Part shown: one piece after another, positions 40,215 through 48,447 of the stretch
How the letters are laid out: each line of letters starts with the position of its first letter
Position numbering within the stretch: position 1 is the first letter of the stretch
Assembly (NCBI RefSeq): GCF_000814025.1
Contig: NZ_JWLL01000006.1
Span: 310,001-374,000, forward strand
Direction of reading: 5' to 3'
Length of the DNA stretch: 64,000 bases
Source of the DNA: Tateyamaria sp. ANG-S1
Lineage (GTDB): Bacteria; Pseudomonadota; Alphaproteobacteria; Rhodobacterales; Rhodobacteraceae
Made by a program: the position numbers and the translations under genes
Notes under the pieces: model-generated
Database searches by the model: none
The model's input: the letters and a program-made list of their open reading frames with translations, nothing else
What the model was told of the DNA's origin: nothing

Positions 40215-40816
40215 TTCTTTTCAATCACGTACACGGTGGAGTTCAGGTTGATGCCAGGAAGATGCGGACCGTGTTCTTTGAACAGAACGGACGCTGCGCC
40301 GCAATCGGTCCATTCGGCCACACCGGCCTCGTTTTCCGGGTTTTCGAGGGCATGATCGTTGAAGGAGAAGACAAGCTTGCCTTGAGCCGGCAGCGTTCGC
40401 ATCAAAAGATGCAGCACGCTGATCGGCGCTGCGCCCGCGCCGATCACGCCGATGGCCGCGATGGCCTTGTAGTCGGTGCGCGGCAGGGGGCCATCGGCGT
40501 CGATCCGGTCAAGGGTGCGGTACACATTCTTTGCGCGCGCGCCGTCGAGCATTTCGCCGGACAGATCAACGCCGTCGATGGTCTCAAAACCCGCCAGTTT
40601 CAGGGCAAGACCGGACAGTCCCGTGCCGCATCCGAAGTCCAGGATCGGGTCAGACAGATCGTCAATATGTGCCTTAAGGGCATCTGCGCAGCGCGCAGGC
40701 GTGGCATATCCGTTCCCACGCACCTCAGCGTCGTAGCTCGCCGCCCACTCATCATAGAGCGTCCGGGTAGAGGCTGTGTCACGCGCCTGATACGCCTTGT
40801 CCAGAAAGCCCGTCAT
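40211..40816 (-). CDS. class I SAM-dependent methyltransferase
   Basis: 201 residues. SAM-binding motif I is ILDFGCGTGLSGLALKLAG near residue 57, with an acidic VDLSGEMLDGA motif II near 80. The N-terminal YDEWAASYDAEVRGNGY is typical of small-molecule (WBSCR27-like) methyltransferases. Substrate unknown. Cotranscribed with gluQ. Confidence 0.85.
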   Translation of the reverse strand: MTGFLDKAYQARDTASTRTLYDEWAASYDAEVRGNGYATPARCADALKAHIDDLSDPILDFGCGTGLSGLALKLAGFETIDGVDLSGEMLDGARAKNVYRTLDRIDADGPLPRTDYKAIAAIGVIGAGAAPISVLHLLMRTLPAQGKLVFSFNDHALENPENEAGVAEWTDCGAASVLFKEHGPHLPGINLNSTVYVIEKK

Positions 40817-40849
40817 GTAGTGACAGTAGCGGCCAGCACGGTGGCGCGT

Positions 40850-42202
40850 CTAGGCCGCAGCCGCCTGAGGCGCCAGCCAGGCCAGCCAATCTGCCTTGGC
40901 CCGGTCAGTATAGGCTTTGTAACGATCCTTGCGCCCGCGACGACCGCCGCCCAGCCCCTCGACCGGGGGAAACAGACCGAAGTTCACGTTCATGGGCTGG
41001 AATGTCTTTGCATCGGCACCGCCCGTAATGTGAGTGATGAGTGCGCCCATGGCTGTGGTGTTCGGCGGCACGTCCAGCGCGCCACCCAGGATTTCGGTGG
41101 CAGCGGCACGTCCGGCCAGCAGGCCCATGGCTGCGGATTCCACGTACCCTTCGACACCAGTGATCTGCCCCGCAAATCGGATGTTGGGGCGGGACTTCAG
41201 GCGCATGTCGTTCGTCAGCAGCGTCGGTGCATTCAGAAACGTGTTGCGATGAATGCCGCCCAGGCGGGCAAAGCGCGCATCTTCTAGGCCGGGAATGCAT
41301 TTAAAAACATTGGCTTGTGTGCCATACTTCATCTTGGTCTGGAAGCCGACGATGTTGTAGAGCGTGCCCAGCTTGTTGTCGCGGCGCAGCTGAACCACGG
41401 CATAGGGTTTGATGTCCGGCTGGTGCGGGTTGGTCAGACCCACGGGTTTCATCGGACCGTGGCGCAGGGTCTCGCGGCCGCGTTCTGCCATAACCTCGAT
41501 GGGCAGGCAGCCGTCAAAATATCCTGCGGTCTCACCCTCGTGAAACTCCGTCTTGTCGGCGGCCAGCAGTGCGTCGATGAAAGCCTCGTACTGGTCGCGG
41601 TCCATCGGGCAATTCAGATAGGCGGTGCGTTCTTCCTCTGTCTCGCCCTTGTCGTAGCGGGACTGCATCCACGCCTTTTCCATGTTGATCGAGTCAAAAT
41701 AGACAATGGGTGCGATGGCGTCGAAAAAGGCCAGCGCCTCGGCCCCGGTCTCTGCGGCGATAGCTTGCCCGAGGGTGGAGGATGTCAGCGGACCGGTGGC
41801 GATGATCCAGTGGCCGCTGTCGGGCAGGGCGGTGATCTCACCATACTCAACCGTCACATTCGGATGCGCCATCAGCGCGTCCGTCACAGATTGCGCAAAC
41901 GGATCGCGGTCCACCGCCAGCGCACCACCTGCGGGCAGGCGGTGCTTGTCGGCGGTCTGCATGATCAGGCCGTTTGCCTGCCGCATTTCCCAATGCAAAA
42001 GACCGACGGCGTTCTGTTCGCTGTCATCCGACCGAAAAGAGTTCGAGCAGACCATTTCCCCCAACAGGCCGGTCTGGTGCGCAAAGGTGCCAACCTGAGG
42101 CCGCATTTCGTGGATCACCACGTTGACGCCCATGTTTGCGGCCTGCCACGCGGCCTCGGACCCGGCCATGCCGCCGCCCACGATATGAAGAGTGTTTGCC
42201 AT
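40850..42202 (-). CDS. trmFO: folate-dependent tRNA (uracil-5-)-methyltransferase TrmFO
   Basis: 450 residues from ATG at 42202 ([19 protein letters not shown]). FAD-dependent methylation of U54 in tRNA using methylenetetrahydrofolate. N-terminal [11 protein letters not shown] binds [29 protein letters not shown] and [23 protein letters not shown] are hallmark blocks, with the functional cysteine in MVCSNSF. Alphaproteobacteria use TrmFO in place of TrmA. Confidence 0.95.
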   Translation of the reverse strand: MANTLHIVGGGMAGSEAAWQAANMGVNVVIHEMRPQVGTFAHQTGLLGEMVCSNSFRSDDSEQNAVGLLHWEMRQANGLIMQTADKHRLPAGGALAVDRDPFAQSVTDALMAHPNVTVEYGEITALPDSGHWIIATGPLTSSTLGQAIAAETGAEALAFFDAIAPIVYFDSINMEKAWMQSRYDKGETEEERTAYLNCPMDRDQYEAFIDALLAADKTEFHEGETAGYFDGCLPIEVMAERGRETLRHGPMKPVGLTNPHQPDIKPYAVVQLRRDNKLGTLYNIVGFQTKMKYGTQANVFKCIPGLEDARFARLGGIHRNTFLNAPTLLTNDMRLKSRPNIRFAGQITGVEGYVESAAMGLLAGRAAATEILGGALDVPPNTTAMGALITHITGGADAKTFQPMNVNFGLFPPVEGLGGGRRGRKDRYKAYTDRAKADWLAWLAPQAAAA

Positions 42203-42313
42203 GGCGCGGATGTAGGGCAAGCGACCGGTTCACGCAATGGCACGGACTGATCTGGATCAACGCGGTGCGGCCAGGTGCTGCTAATTTCGCAGTATTATTG
42301 GAATCAGGAAGAT

Positions 42314-42469
42314 ATGACGATGACTCTGAAGACTGCTTTGATGCTTTTGGCGTTGATTGGTTTGGCTGCGTGTGGGGAGCCCGACAGGTATCCGATTTCT
42401 GGGCAGGCATGTTCACCGGACGATCCGGTGCAAGATATGCAAGTGGACATGTGTGCGCCCACGCCATAG
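42314..42469 (+). CDS. small lipoprotein
   Basis: 51 residues from ATG at 42314 (or 49 from 42320). CAGGAAGA lies close upstream. A short hydrophobic signal ends in the lipobox LAAC, then about 30 polar residues with two further cysteines (GQACSPDD and DMCAP), which could form a disulfide. Probably anchored at the outer membrane. I know no family. Confidence 0.6.
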   Translation: MTMTLKTALMLLALIGLAACGEPDRYPISGQACSPDDPVQDMQVDMCAPTP

Positions 42470-42513
42470 GCGAATGGCCCACTGCTGGGTTTGAGGTCTG
42501 ACGTTATGGGGAG

Positions 42514-42592
42514 TTTTGGGGTCGCCGCTGCGGGAATGGTCGGTCAGAGAGAGGCTGACCTGGAGGGACCTTCCGCCCACGGCGACCCAAAA
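42514..42592. ncRNA. candidate structured RNA (79-nt rod hairpin)
   Basis: A long interrupted stem fills the gap between the small lipoprotein and enoyl-CoA hydratase genes. TTTTG-GGGTCGCCG (42514-42527) pairs with CGGCGACCC-AAAA (42580-42592). Inside it, GCGGGAA/TTCCGC, GGTC/GACC and GGTCAG/CTGACC stack to a 7-nt loop AGAGAGG. A one-sided bulge TGGAGG lies at 42561-42566. It lacks the GGAAGGAAGC core of SRP RNA and has no T run on either side, so strand and boundaries are unknown. Confidence 0.4.
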
Positions 42593-42654
42593 TCGTCATC
42601 GGTTTGTTAACCGTGTCCAATTTGTGCCTCATTTGCGCCCAAATTGCCAGCGGT

Positions 42655-42686
42655 GATTTGGAAATAGTCAGGTGACGATTTGGAAA
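42655..42686 (+). repeat. direct repeat GATTTGGAAA, two copies 22 bp apart
   Basis: Copies at 42655-42664 and 42677-42686, in the same gene-free gap as the rod hairpin and just past the 3' end of the enoyl-CoA hydratase gene. The spacing of two helical turns would suit a protein site, but no promoter or regulator can be tied to it. Confidence 0.25.
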
Positions 42687-42716
42687 CAACCAAAAGTCGT
42701 GGCGCATTTTAGCGAT

Positions 42717-43502
42717 CTATTGTGACCAATCCGGCGGGCGCTTTTCGATAAAGGCGTCGATACCTTCGGCCGTGTCGGGGTTCAGCATGTTCGTGACCAT
42801 CACTTCACCGGTGTAGGCATAGGCCTGCGCGACGGGCATCTGGAGTTGTTCATAGAAGGCCTGCTTGCCGATCCTGACGGCGCTGCCCAGCTTTGACGCG
42901 ATGCGATCTGCCATCTGACTTGCCGTGTTTTCCAATGTGTCATACGGAACCGCATGGTTAACAAGGCCCAGTTCGACAGCGCGGTCAGCCTCGATGAATT
43001 CACCGGTTGTTAACATTTCGAAGGCTTGCTTGCGCGGGATATTGCGGCTGAGCGCGACCATCGGAGTAGAGCAGAAGAGACCGATGTTCACGCCGTTGAC
43101 CCCAAATCGCGTGCCATGGGCGGCTACGGCCAGATCGCAGGTCGCAACCAGTTGGCAGCCTGCCGCCGTTGCGATCCCATGAACCTGCGCGATGACAGGC
43201 TGAGGCATGGATTGGACGCGTGCCATCATAGCGGCGCATCGGTCGAACAGGTCCTTGAAGTATGCGGCCCCACCGTCAGCGGCCTGACGCCCGGCTGTCA
43301 TCTGTTTCAGGTCATGGCCCGCGCAGAAGGCTTTGCCTGCGCCGGAAAGAATGACGGCCCTAACCGCGCTGTCTGCGGCCACGTCATCAAGCGCGCCGTG
43401 CAATTCGGCAATCATTTCGTCCGACAGCGCATTCAGCCGATCCGGCGTGTTCAAGCGCAGATGGGCGACAGCGCCCGTGACCTCACGTTCCAGAATTGCC
43501 AT
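42717..43502 (-). CDS. enoyl-CoA hydratase/isomerase family protein
   Basis: 261 residues of crotonase fold. Oxyanion-hole segments are SGAGKAFCAGHDLKQM near residue 53-68 and IATAAGCQLVATCDLAVAA near 110. The catalytic glutamates of true hydratase 1 are not both clear at the expected sites, so the reaction is uncertain. Divergent from the PaaI-type thioesterase, which suggests fatty-acid or aromatic acyl-CoA metabolism. Confidence 0.85.
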   Translation of the reverse strand: MAILEREVTGAVAHLRLNTPDRLNALSDEMIAELHGALDDVAADSAVRAVILSGAGKAFCAGHDLKQMTAGRQAADGGAAYFKDLFDRCAAMMARVQSMPQPVIAQVHGIATAAGCQLVATCDLAVAAHGTRFGVNGVNIGLFCSTPMVALSRNIPRKQAFEMLTTGEFIEADRAVELGLVNHAVPYDTLENTASQMADRIASKLGSAVRIGKQAFYEQLQMPVAQAYAYTGEVMVTNMLNPDTAEGIDAFIEKRPPDWSQ

Positions 43503-43559
43503 CTTGCCCTCCCATCCATTTGCGGCTCACCCTACGGCAGGGACAGGGGAAGGAAAAGC

Positions 43560-43997
43560 ATGGCCGTTGTAATGACCGCGTCTGAGATGAACGCATTTCT
43601 ACAAAAGGTTTTTCTTGAGGTCGCAGGCGAGTTTCATGTCGAAGAGGTGACGGAAGAGGGGGTGGTCTTGCGTCTTTTGGTCTCCGAGCGGCATTTGCGT
43701 CCAGGCGGCACGATCTCCGGGCCTGCGATGTTCGGGCTGGCTGATGTGACCGCCTATATGGTGACGCTTGCGCATATCGGGCCGCGCGCTTTGGCTGTCA
43801 CGACCAATTGCTCCATCGATTTCATGCGTAAACCCAAGGCTGGCGTGGATCTGATTGCCCAAGGGCGGCTTTTGAAATTGGGTAAGCAGCTGTCAGTGAC
43901 CGATACGCTGTTGTTTTCCGAAGGGGATGATAAGCCCGTCGCCCGCGCCAGTCTGACTTATGCCATTCCGCCGCAGGGCGTTGATATTCCCGTCTAA
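43560..43997 (+). CDS. PaaI family hotdog thioesterase
   Basis: 145 residues from ATG at 43560 after GGGGAAGGA; a second Met at residue 5 is possible. Hotdog fold with the hallmark GGTISGPAMFGLADVTAYMVTLAHIG helix and TTNCSIDFMRKPKAG. Hydrolyses acyl-CoA esters; exact substrate unknown. Its stop codon is overlapped by the terminator of the facing DUF1127 gene. Confidence 0.85.
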   Translation: MAVVMTASEMNAFLQKVFLEVAGEFHVEEVTEEGVVLRLLVSERHLRPGGTISGPAMFGLADVTAYMVTLAHIGPRALAVTTNCSIDFMRKPKAGVDLIAQGRLLKLGKQLSVTDTLLFSEGDDKPVARASLTYAIPPQGVDIPV

Positions 43998-44034
43998 AAA
44001 ACGGCCGGGACAGGGGTTATCCTGAACCCGGCCG
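43996..44034 (-). terminator. terminator of the DUF1127 gene
   Basis: Stem CGGCCGGG / CCCGGCCG (44002-44009, 44027-44034) with inner CAGG/CCTG pairing. On the minus strand it is followed by six T (A run at 43996-44001). Confidence 0.75.
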
Positions 44035-44066
44035 CAGGAAGAGGTCTGGCAGACGCCACGGGGATG

Positions 44067-44300
44067 TCACATCCGCCAGAACACACGCCGCGCTTCATAT
44101 TCAGCCTCGGCGGGTGTCAGTCCAATGTCGCGCAGAAGGTGCGGGTCCAAATGACGTAGGTGCAACCGTGTTCTGCGACGCATGGCCCATTTCGACAGCA
44201 CCACAGCGACGCGCAGCGCAAAGACCGAGGCAGCCGGAATGCGGTTTTGCGCAGTCAGGTAGGCCAGGTGTGAAGCGGGCGATTGCATGTGGTATGCCAT
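44067..44300 (-). CDS. DUF1127 small basic protein
   Basis: 77 residues. The C-terminal half carries the arginine-rich DUF1127 motif RRRTRLHLRHLDPHLLRDIGLTPAEAEYEA. In other alphaproteobacteria such proteins act on RNA turnover or phosphate and carbon metabolism (for example CcaF1 in Rhodobacter sphaeroides, which is tied to sRNA maturation). It is divergent from a MocR regulator, with repeated palindromes between. Confidence 0.88.
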   Translation of the reverse strand: MAYHMQSPASHLAYLTAQNRIPAASVFALRVAVVLSKWAMRRRTRLHLRHLDPHLLRDIGLTPAEAEYEARRVFWRM

Positions 44301-44313
44301 GGGAATCTCCTAA

Positions 44314-44404
44314 ATTGTATTGACACAATATGGCGAAATTGCCATAGTTGAGTGATACAATGCCAAATAAGATAACGCTACGGAAACATTGTAATGGGTA
44401 CAAT
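44314..44404 (+). promoter_or_regulatory. promoter and palindromic operators of the MocR gene
   Basis: TTGACA (44320-44325), a 17-bp spacer and CATAGT (44343-44348) form a plausible sigma-70 promoter. ATTGT-N6-ACAAT (44314-44329) overlaps the -35. ATTGTA-ATGGG-TACAAT (44388-44404) covers the start codon, and a further ATACAAT lies at 44355-44361. Repeated motifs of one type suggest autoregulation by the MocR protein. Confidence 0.5.
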
Positions 44405-45809
44405 TTGGTCACCAGAGCTGCTGGACGGGCAGGGGCCGAAATACAAGGCGGTGATGCAGGTCATTCGCCAGCGCATTGCGGAGCACGATCTGACTCCGGG
44501 GGACAAGCTGCCGCCGGTGCGCGACCTGGCCTGGAGCCTTGGGATCACGCCCGGCACCGTGGCGCGCGCCTATACGCTTCTGACTGACGACGGAACGCTG
44601 ATGGCCGAAGTTGGCCGGGGCACATTCGTGGCGCAACCCAATGAAAAAGGACCACTTTTTGCGGATGTTCCGATTGAGATAGACAGTGTGGCGCACAATT
44701 CCGGCGCGCAAGCCTGGAACGTCAATCTGTTCTCCCCGCACTTGCCGAGTGTGGGGCAGGCCACCTTGATCCGCAGGCTGCTGGCTGACGTGGCGCAGGA
44801 TCCGCCGTCAGGCGTGATGCACTACCCGACCCGGACAAGCAGCGCCGCGGCGCGGACGGCAGCGGCGGCCTGGCTGGCCGGGGCGCCGCTTGGGTCCTTT
44901 GGACCGGACGACATTGTGCTGGCCAACGGGGGGCAGAACGCAATTCTGCTGGTGTTTCAGGCGCTTCTCAAAGGGCGCCGTCCGGCCATTCTGGTCGAAG
45001 ATCTGGCCTATCCCGGTTTCAGACGGGCGGCTGAACTGTTGCGTGCAGATGTCATTCCGGTGGAGATGGATGCGCAAGGTGTGATCCCCGAAGCGCTCGG
45101 AGCAGCTGCCAATGCGCATGATGCTCAGGTGTTCTGCACGTCGCCCGAAGTCCACAATCCAACCTGCGGATTTACGCCGCTCGAACGGCGGGAAGCGCTG
45201 GCAAAAGTCGCCAAGCGTCAGGACCTGCAGATCCTTGAGGACGATTGTTACAGGTTGGGGCAGGCTCAGGCCCCGAGCTACCGCATGATTGTACCAGAGC
45301 GGACTTGGTACATTTCGTCGATCTCGAAATCCATCACGCCTGCGCTGCGGTTGGGCATCGCTGTAACGCCAAAGGGGCGCGCCAACATCCTGCGGCGCAC
45401 TGCGGAGTATTCATTTTTCGGGCTGCCGACGCCCATGACGGACCTGTTTGCCGCACTGCTGGTGCATGACGACTTGCCCGACCTGATGGCGGATGTGCGC
45501 AAAGCGATTGGAACCTATGTGCAGCGCACGGTGAATATACTCGGGGGCTATGACATCGTCTGGCGAAAGGACGTGCCGTTCCTGTGGCTCCGTTTGCCGG
45601 AGGGATGGCGTGCGGGTGCCTTTGTTCAGGCAGCGGCACAACAAGGGGTCGGTATTCGGGCGGCCGAAGATTATGCGTGCCGTGACGCGCGCACGCCCCA
45701 TGCGGTCCGCATGGCCATCAATGCTGGTGTAAGCCTGCAATCCTTTGAAGCGGCGATTGAACGTTTGCGTGATCTTCTGGACAATCCGCCGGATCAGATC
45801 GGCGTCTAA
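44394..45809 (+). CDS. MocR-type regulator (GntR HTH fused to aminotransferase fold)
   Basis: 471 residues. N-terminal GntR winged helix (about 10-75, LPPVRDLAWSLGITPGTVARAYTLL). Then a fold-type I aminotransferase domain with the PLP lysine in SSISKSITPALRLGIA near 310, and ILEDDCYRLG for the cofactor aspartate. MocR proteins use PLP to sense amines or amino acids. The start codon lies inside a palindrome, and no strong ribosome-binding site is visible. Overlaps the convergent gene by four bases. Confidence 0.88.
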   Translation: MGTIWSPELLDGQGPKYKAVMQVIRQRIAEHDLTPGDKLPPVRDLAWSLGITPGTVARAYTLLTDDGTLMAEVGRGTFVAQPNEKGPLFADVPIEIDSVAHNSGAQAWNVNLFSPHLPSVGQATLIRRLLADVAQDPPSGVMHYPTRTSSAAARTAAAAWLAGAPLGSFGPDDIVLANGGQNAILLVFQALLKGRRPAILVEDLAYPGFRRAAELLRADVIPVEMDAQGVIPEALGAAANAHDAQVFCTSPEVHNPTCGFTPLERREALAKVAKRQDLQILEDDCYRLGQAQAPSYRMIVPERTWYISSISKSITPALRLGIAVTPKGRANILRRTAEYSFFGLPTPMTDLFAALLVHDDLPDLMADVRKAIGTYVQRTVNILGGYDIVWRKDVPFLWLRLPEGWRAGAFVQAAAQQGVGIRAAEDYACRDARTPHAVRMAINAGVSLQSFEAAIERLRDLLDNPPDQIGV

Positions 45810-46852
45810 AGCAACCCACCTGCGCCCCAGGCGAGCCCAAAGGTGATGGTCGCCATCGACAAAATCGCTGCATAGGCGGCCAGTTTGACGTAAGCAAACG
45901 GGCGTTCCCCATAGGTGCGCCCCTGCATGCCGCAGACGACGACTTTCATCGCCTCACCTTTGTACTGGTAATGCAAGATCCAGACCGGCAGCAGAATGCG
46001 GCGATATCGTATGCCCGTTGTGTCGGTTGTATAGCGCACATCGTGCACGCCGGACTTGTTCACATGACCCTTGATCCCGTTGCGGATCAGCAAATCCTTG
46101 TCGTCGGCATTGGCTTTCAGCCCTTCAGCGACGGATTGGTGATGCCGTTCCGCCCCAAAACCAGCGAGATAACCGGGCCTATAGGGCCGCAGGCGGCGCG
46201 GTTCGAAATCGTGCAGGATGCCATCGCGGATCAGCGGTGTGACATGCGGTGAGGCGGGAACGAGCAGGTCATCGAACCGGATGCGCAAAGCGCCCGAGGT
46301 GCGGCGGGTCACCGTGCTTTTGTTGCGGCGGACCTTGTACTTGGCCCAGTAGTTCACGGCCTCGTCGCTGTCGAAGGTCCAGAAGGGGACGTAAATGCCC
46401 GCAACCCGCGCTTTGGGCACCACCGCTTTGAGGTCCGACGGGGCGGCCCACCGCGCTGCCACCCATGCCAGTGCTGCGGCTTGCGCATCGCGTTCCGGAA
46501 CACGGAAGGGGATGAGCGCCTTGGTCCGGTATCCCGTATCGGATGTCGCCAGCACGACCGGTCCGTCACAATAGGCGCAGCGCTCCGACAGCGTTTGGCC
46601 AACAAACACAACGTCACCGCCGCAGGTCTGACAGTGGTGGACGCGCGTTTCCTCGACCACGGGCGGATCCGTGTCTGGCTCATCCGGATCAAAACTGAAC
46701 TCGCGCGCCGCGTCTGCATCGTTTTCTGTTTCCAGCCCGTATCGCGTTGCGCAGCTTGAACAAACAAGCGCTTGCTGTGCGGGATCGTACACGCATTGCC
46801 CTGCGCAGTTTGAACACTGCAACTCGGACTGTGTGGCGCTCAGATCATCCAT
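45806..46852 (-). CDS. zinc-ribbon membrane-anchored hypothetical protein
   Basis: 348 residues from ATG at 46852. Two Cys4 zinc ribbons lie near the N-terminus: CSNC to CSSC (about 12-33) and CQTCGG to CAYC (about 75-98). A middle part rich in aromatic and basic residues follows (VPFWTFDSDEAVNYWAKYKV). One hydrophobic segment closes the protein (AYAAILSMATITFGLAWG). Function unknown. Its start overlaps the stop of a small membrane protein gene by four bases. Confidence 0.75.
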   Translation of the reverse strand: MDDLSATQSELQCSNCAGQCVYDPAQQALVCSSCATRYGLETENDADAAREFSFDPDEPDTDPPVVEETRVHHCQTCGGDVVFVGQTLSERCAYCDGPVVLATSDTGYRTKALIPFRVPERDAQAAALAWVAARWAAPSDLKAVVPKARVAGIYVPFWTFDSDEAVNYWAKYKVRRNKSTVTRRTSGALRIRFDDLLVPASPHVTPLIRDGILHDFEPRRLRPYRPGYLAGFGAERHHQSVAEGLKANADDKDLLIRNGIKGHVNKSGVHDVRYTTDTTGIRYRRILLPVWILHYQYKGEAMKVVVCGMQGRTYGERPFAYVKLAAYAAILSMATITFGLAWGAGGLL

Positions 46853-47169
46853 CAGTCGGACTCCATGATCGCCATCGCGATTTCCAGCAGGATACGCAGG
46901 CGCAACCAGCCCCGGTCGATGGCAGCCTCGAGATCGCCGTTGACGGCCCAATCGCCAAAGATCGTTGCAATGAACCAAGTGGTCATCAGCCAGAAGGCCA
47001 CCATGGACCAGCCCCGCAGGGATCGCAGCCATCCGGCTGAGCCGTGCTTGAGCTCGTGCTTGGCCTCGTAAACCACAATAAGCTTTCGCATGGCCGGGAT
47101 GCCGACGACCGTGGCCGCAGCCAACAGTGCCAGGGTTGCAAGGGCAGGGGCGGCCAATTCACTCAGCAT
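46852..47169 (-). CDS. small membrane protein coupled to the zinc-ribbon gene
   Basis: 105 residues. A first hydrophobic helix ([18 protein letters not shown]) and a second ([22 protein letters not shown]) flank a basic loop [17 protein letters not shown]. The C-terminal helix is amphipathic. It precedes the zinc-ribbon gene with ATGA overlap, so the pair is probably one complex. I recognise no family. Confidence 0.68.
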   Translation of the reverse strand: MLSELAAPALATLALLAAATVVGIPAMRKLIVVYEAKHELKHGSAGWLRSLRGWSMVAFWLMTTWFIATIFGDWAVNGDLEAAIDRGWLRLRILLEIAMAIMESD

Positions 47170-47303
47170 GTGGGGTATTCTGTTACCTTATTTTTAAGCA
47201 TATGTTTTTGCTTCATAAAAACCGCCATACCGCAGTTGACGCGATCTGGTCCTGCTGTATAACCGCGCAATCTGAATTTCCACCCTTCAAGGGATTCACC
47301 GTA

Positions 47304-47765
47304 ATGAAAACCTATACCGCAACCCCTGCGGACATCGACAAGAAATGGATCCTGATCGACGCCGAAGGCGTTGTTCTGGGCCGTCTCGCATCGATCGTCG
47401 CCATGCGTCTGCGTGGCAAGCACAAACCGTCGTTCACACCCCACATGGATTGTGGCGACAATGTCATCATCGTCAACGCCGACAAGGTGCAACTGACCGG
47501 CAACAAGCGTCAGGAACATCACTACTGGCACACCGGCCACCCCGGTGGGATCAAGTCGCGTACCAAGGAGCAGATTCTTGAGGGTGCGCATCCCGAGCGT
47601 GTTGTGACCCTGGCCGTGAAGCGGATGCTGCCCGGCAACCGTCTGAGCCGTCAGATCATGACCAACCTGCGTGTCTATGCCGGTGCCGAGCACCCGCACG
47701 AGGCACAGAGCCCCGAAGTTCTGGATGTCAAATCCATGAACAAGAAAAACACGCGGAGCGCATAA
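47304..47765 (+). CDS. rplM: 50S ribosomal protein L13
   Basis: 153 residues from ATG at 47304. Hallmark stretches are [44 protein letters not shown] and [22 protein letters not shown]. It is two bases upstream of rpsI, the universal pairing. Confidence 0.97.
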   Translation: MKTYTATPADIDKKWILIDAEGVVLGRLASIVAMRLRGKHKPSFTPHMDCGDNVIIVNADKVQLTGNKRQEHHYWHTGHPGGIKSRTKEQILEGAHPERVVTLAVKRMLPGNRLSRQIMTNLRVYAGAEHPHEAQSPEVLDVKSMNKKNTRSA

Positions 47766-47767
47766 AG

Positions 47768-48256
47768 ATGGCCGACGAAATCAACACACTCGAAGACCTG
47801 CAAGCCGTGGCCGGCGATGCCGCCCCGGTTGAGGTCGAGATGACGCCTCGCGAACCCGTTCGCGACGAGTTTGGTCGCTCTTATGCCACCGGCAAGCGGA
47901 AAGACGCGGTTGCACGTGTCTGGATCAAGCCCGGTTCAGGCAAGGTCACCGTGAACGGCAAGGAAATGGACAAGTATTTTGCGCGTCCCGTGCTGCAAAT
48001 GATCCTGCGCCAACCTTTCGACGTTGCCGGTGTTGCAGATCAGTTTGATGTGACAGCAACCGTAAAGGGCGGTGGCCTGTCTGGTCAGGCTGGTGCGGTA
48101 AAGCACGGCATCTCGAAAGCGTTGCAACTGTACGATCCCGCCCTGCGCGGTGCGCTGAAAGCGGCAGGCTTCCTGACCCGTGACAGCCGTGTGGTCGAGC
48201 GTAAGAAATACGGTAAGGCCAAAGCGCGTAAGAGCTTCCAGTTCTCCAAGCGCTAA
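47768..48256 (+). CDS. rpsI: 30S ribosomal protein S9
   Basis: 162 residues, with a ~35-residue acidic N-terminal extension ahead of the S9 core typical of alphaproteobacteria. [26 protein letters not shown] and the basic tail [16 protein letters not shown], which reaches into the P site, are diagnostic. A terminator follows 30 bp downstream. Confidence 0.97.
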   Translation: MADEINTLEDLQAVAGDAAPVEVEMTPREPVRDEFGRSYATGKRKDAVARVWIKPGSGKVTVNGKEMDKYFARPVLQMILRQPFDVAGVADQFDVTATVKGGGLSGQAGAVKHGISKALQLYDPALRGALKAAGFLTRDSRVVERKKYGKAKARKSFQFSKR

Positions 48257-48286
48257 CGCTGAACGGACCAAGAGTTCAACAAAATC

Positions 48287-48316
48287 AAACGCCCGCTTGC
48301 AAAAGCGGGCGTTTTT
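48287..48316 (+). terminator. intrinsic terminator after rpsI
   Basis: Perfect 12-bp stem AAACGCCCGCTT / AAGCGGGCGTTT with a 4-nt loop and a T run. Confidence 0.88.
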
Positions 48317-48363
48317 CGTCGTTGGCACCAGCGTCACCAGGTGGGATGACCCTCGTGTCGCCG

Positions 48364-48405
48364 GAGGGTGACTTTTAGCTGTGCAAAGGGCCTGTTGTCA
48401 CCCTC
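48364..48405. repeat. inverted repeat between rpsI and the dehydrogenase gene
   Basis: GAGGGTGAC (48364-48372) and GTCACCCTC (48397-48405) are exact inverted copies with a 24-nt loop. It lies in the convergent gap after the rpsI terminator. No T run follows; it may stabilise the 3' end of the minus-strand operon mRNA. Confidence 0.4.
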
Positions 48406-48447
48406 TGAGGGAACAGCCAATCATCTTGGCGAGTTGTGCCACTCACT

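Noticed and set aside
42514-42592. SRP (4.5S) RNA
   Set aside because: The conserved GGAAGGAAGC loop core is missing, although the rod shape is similar.
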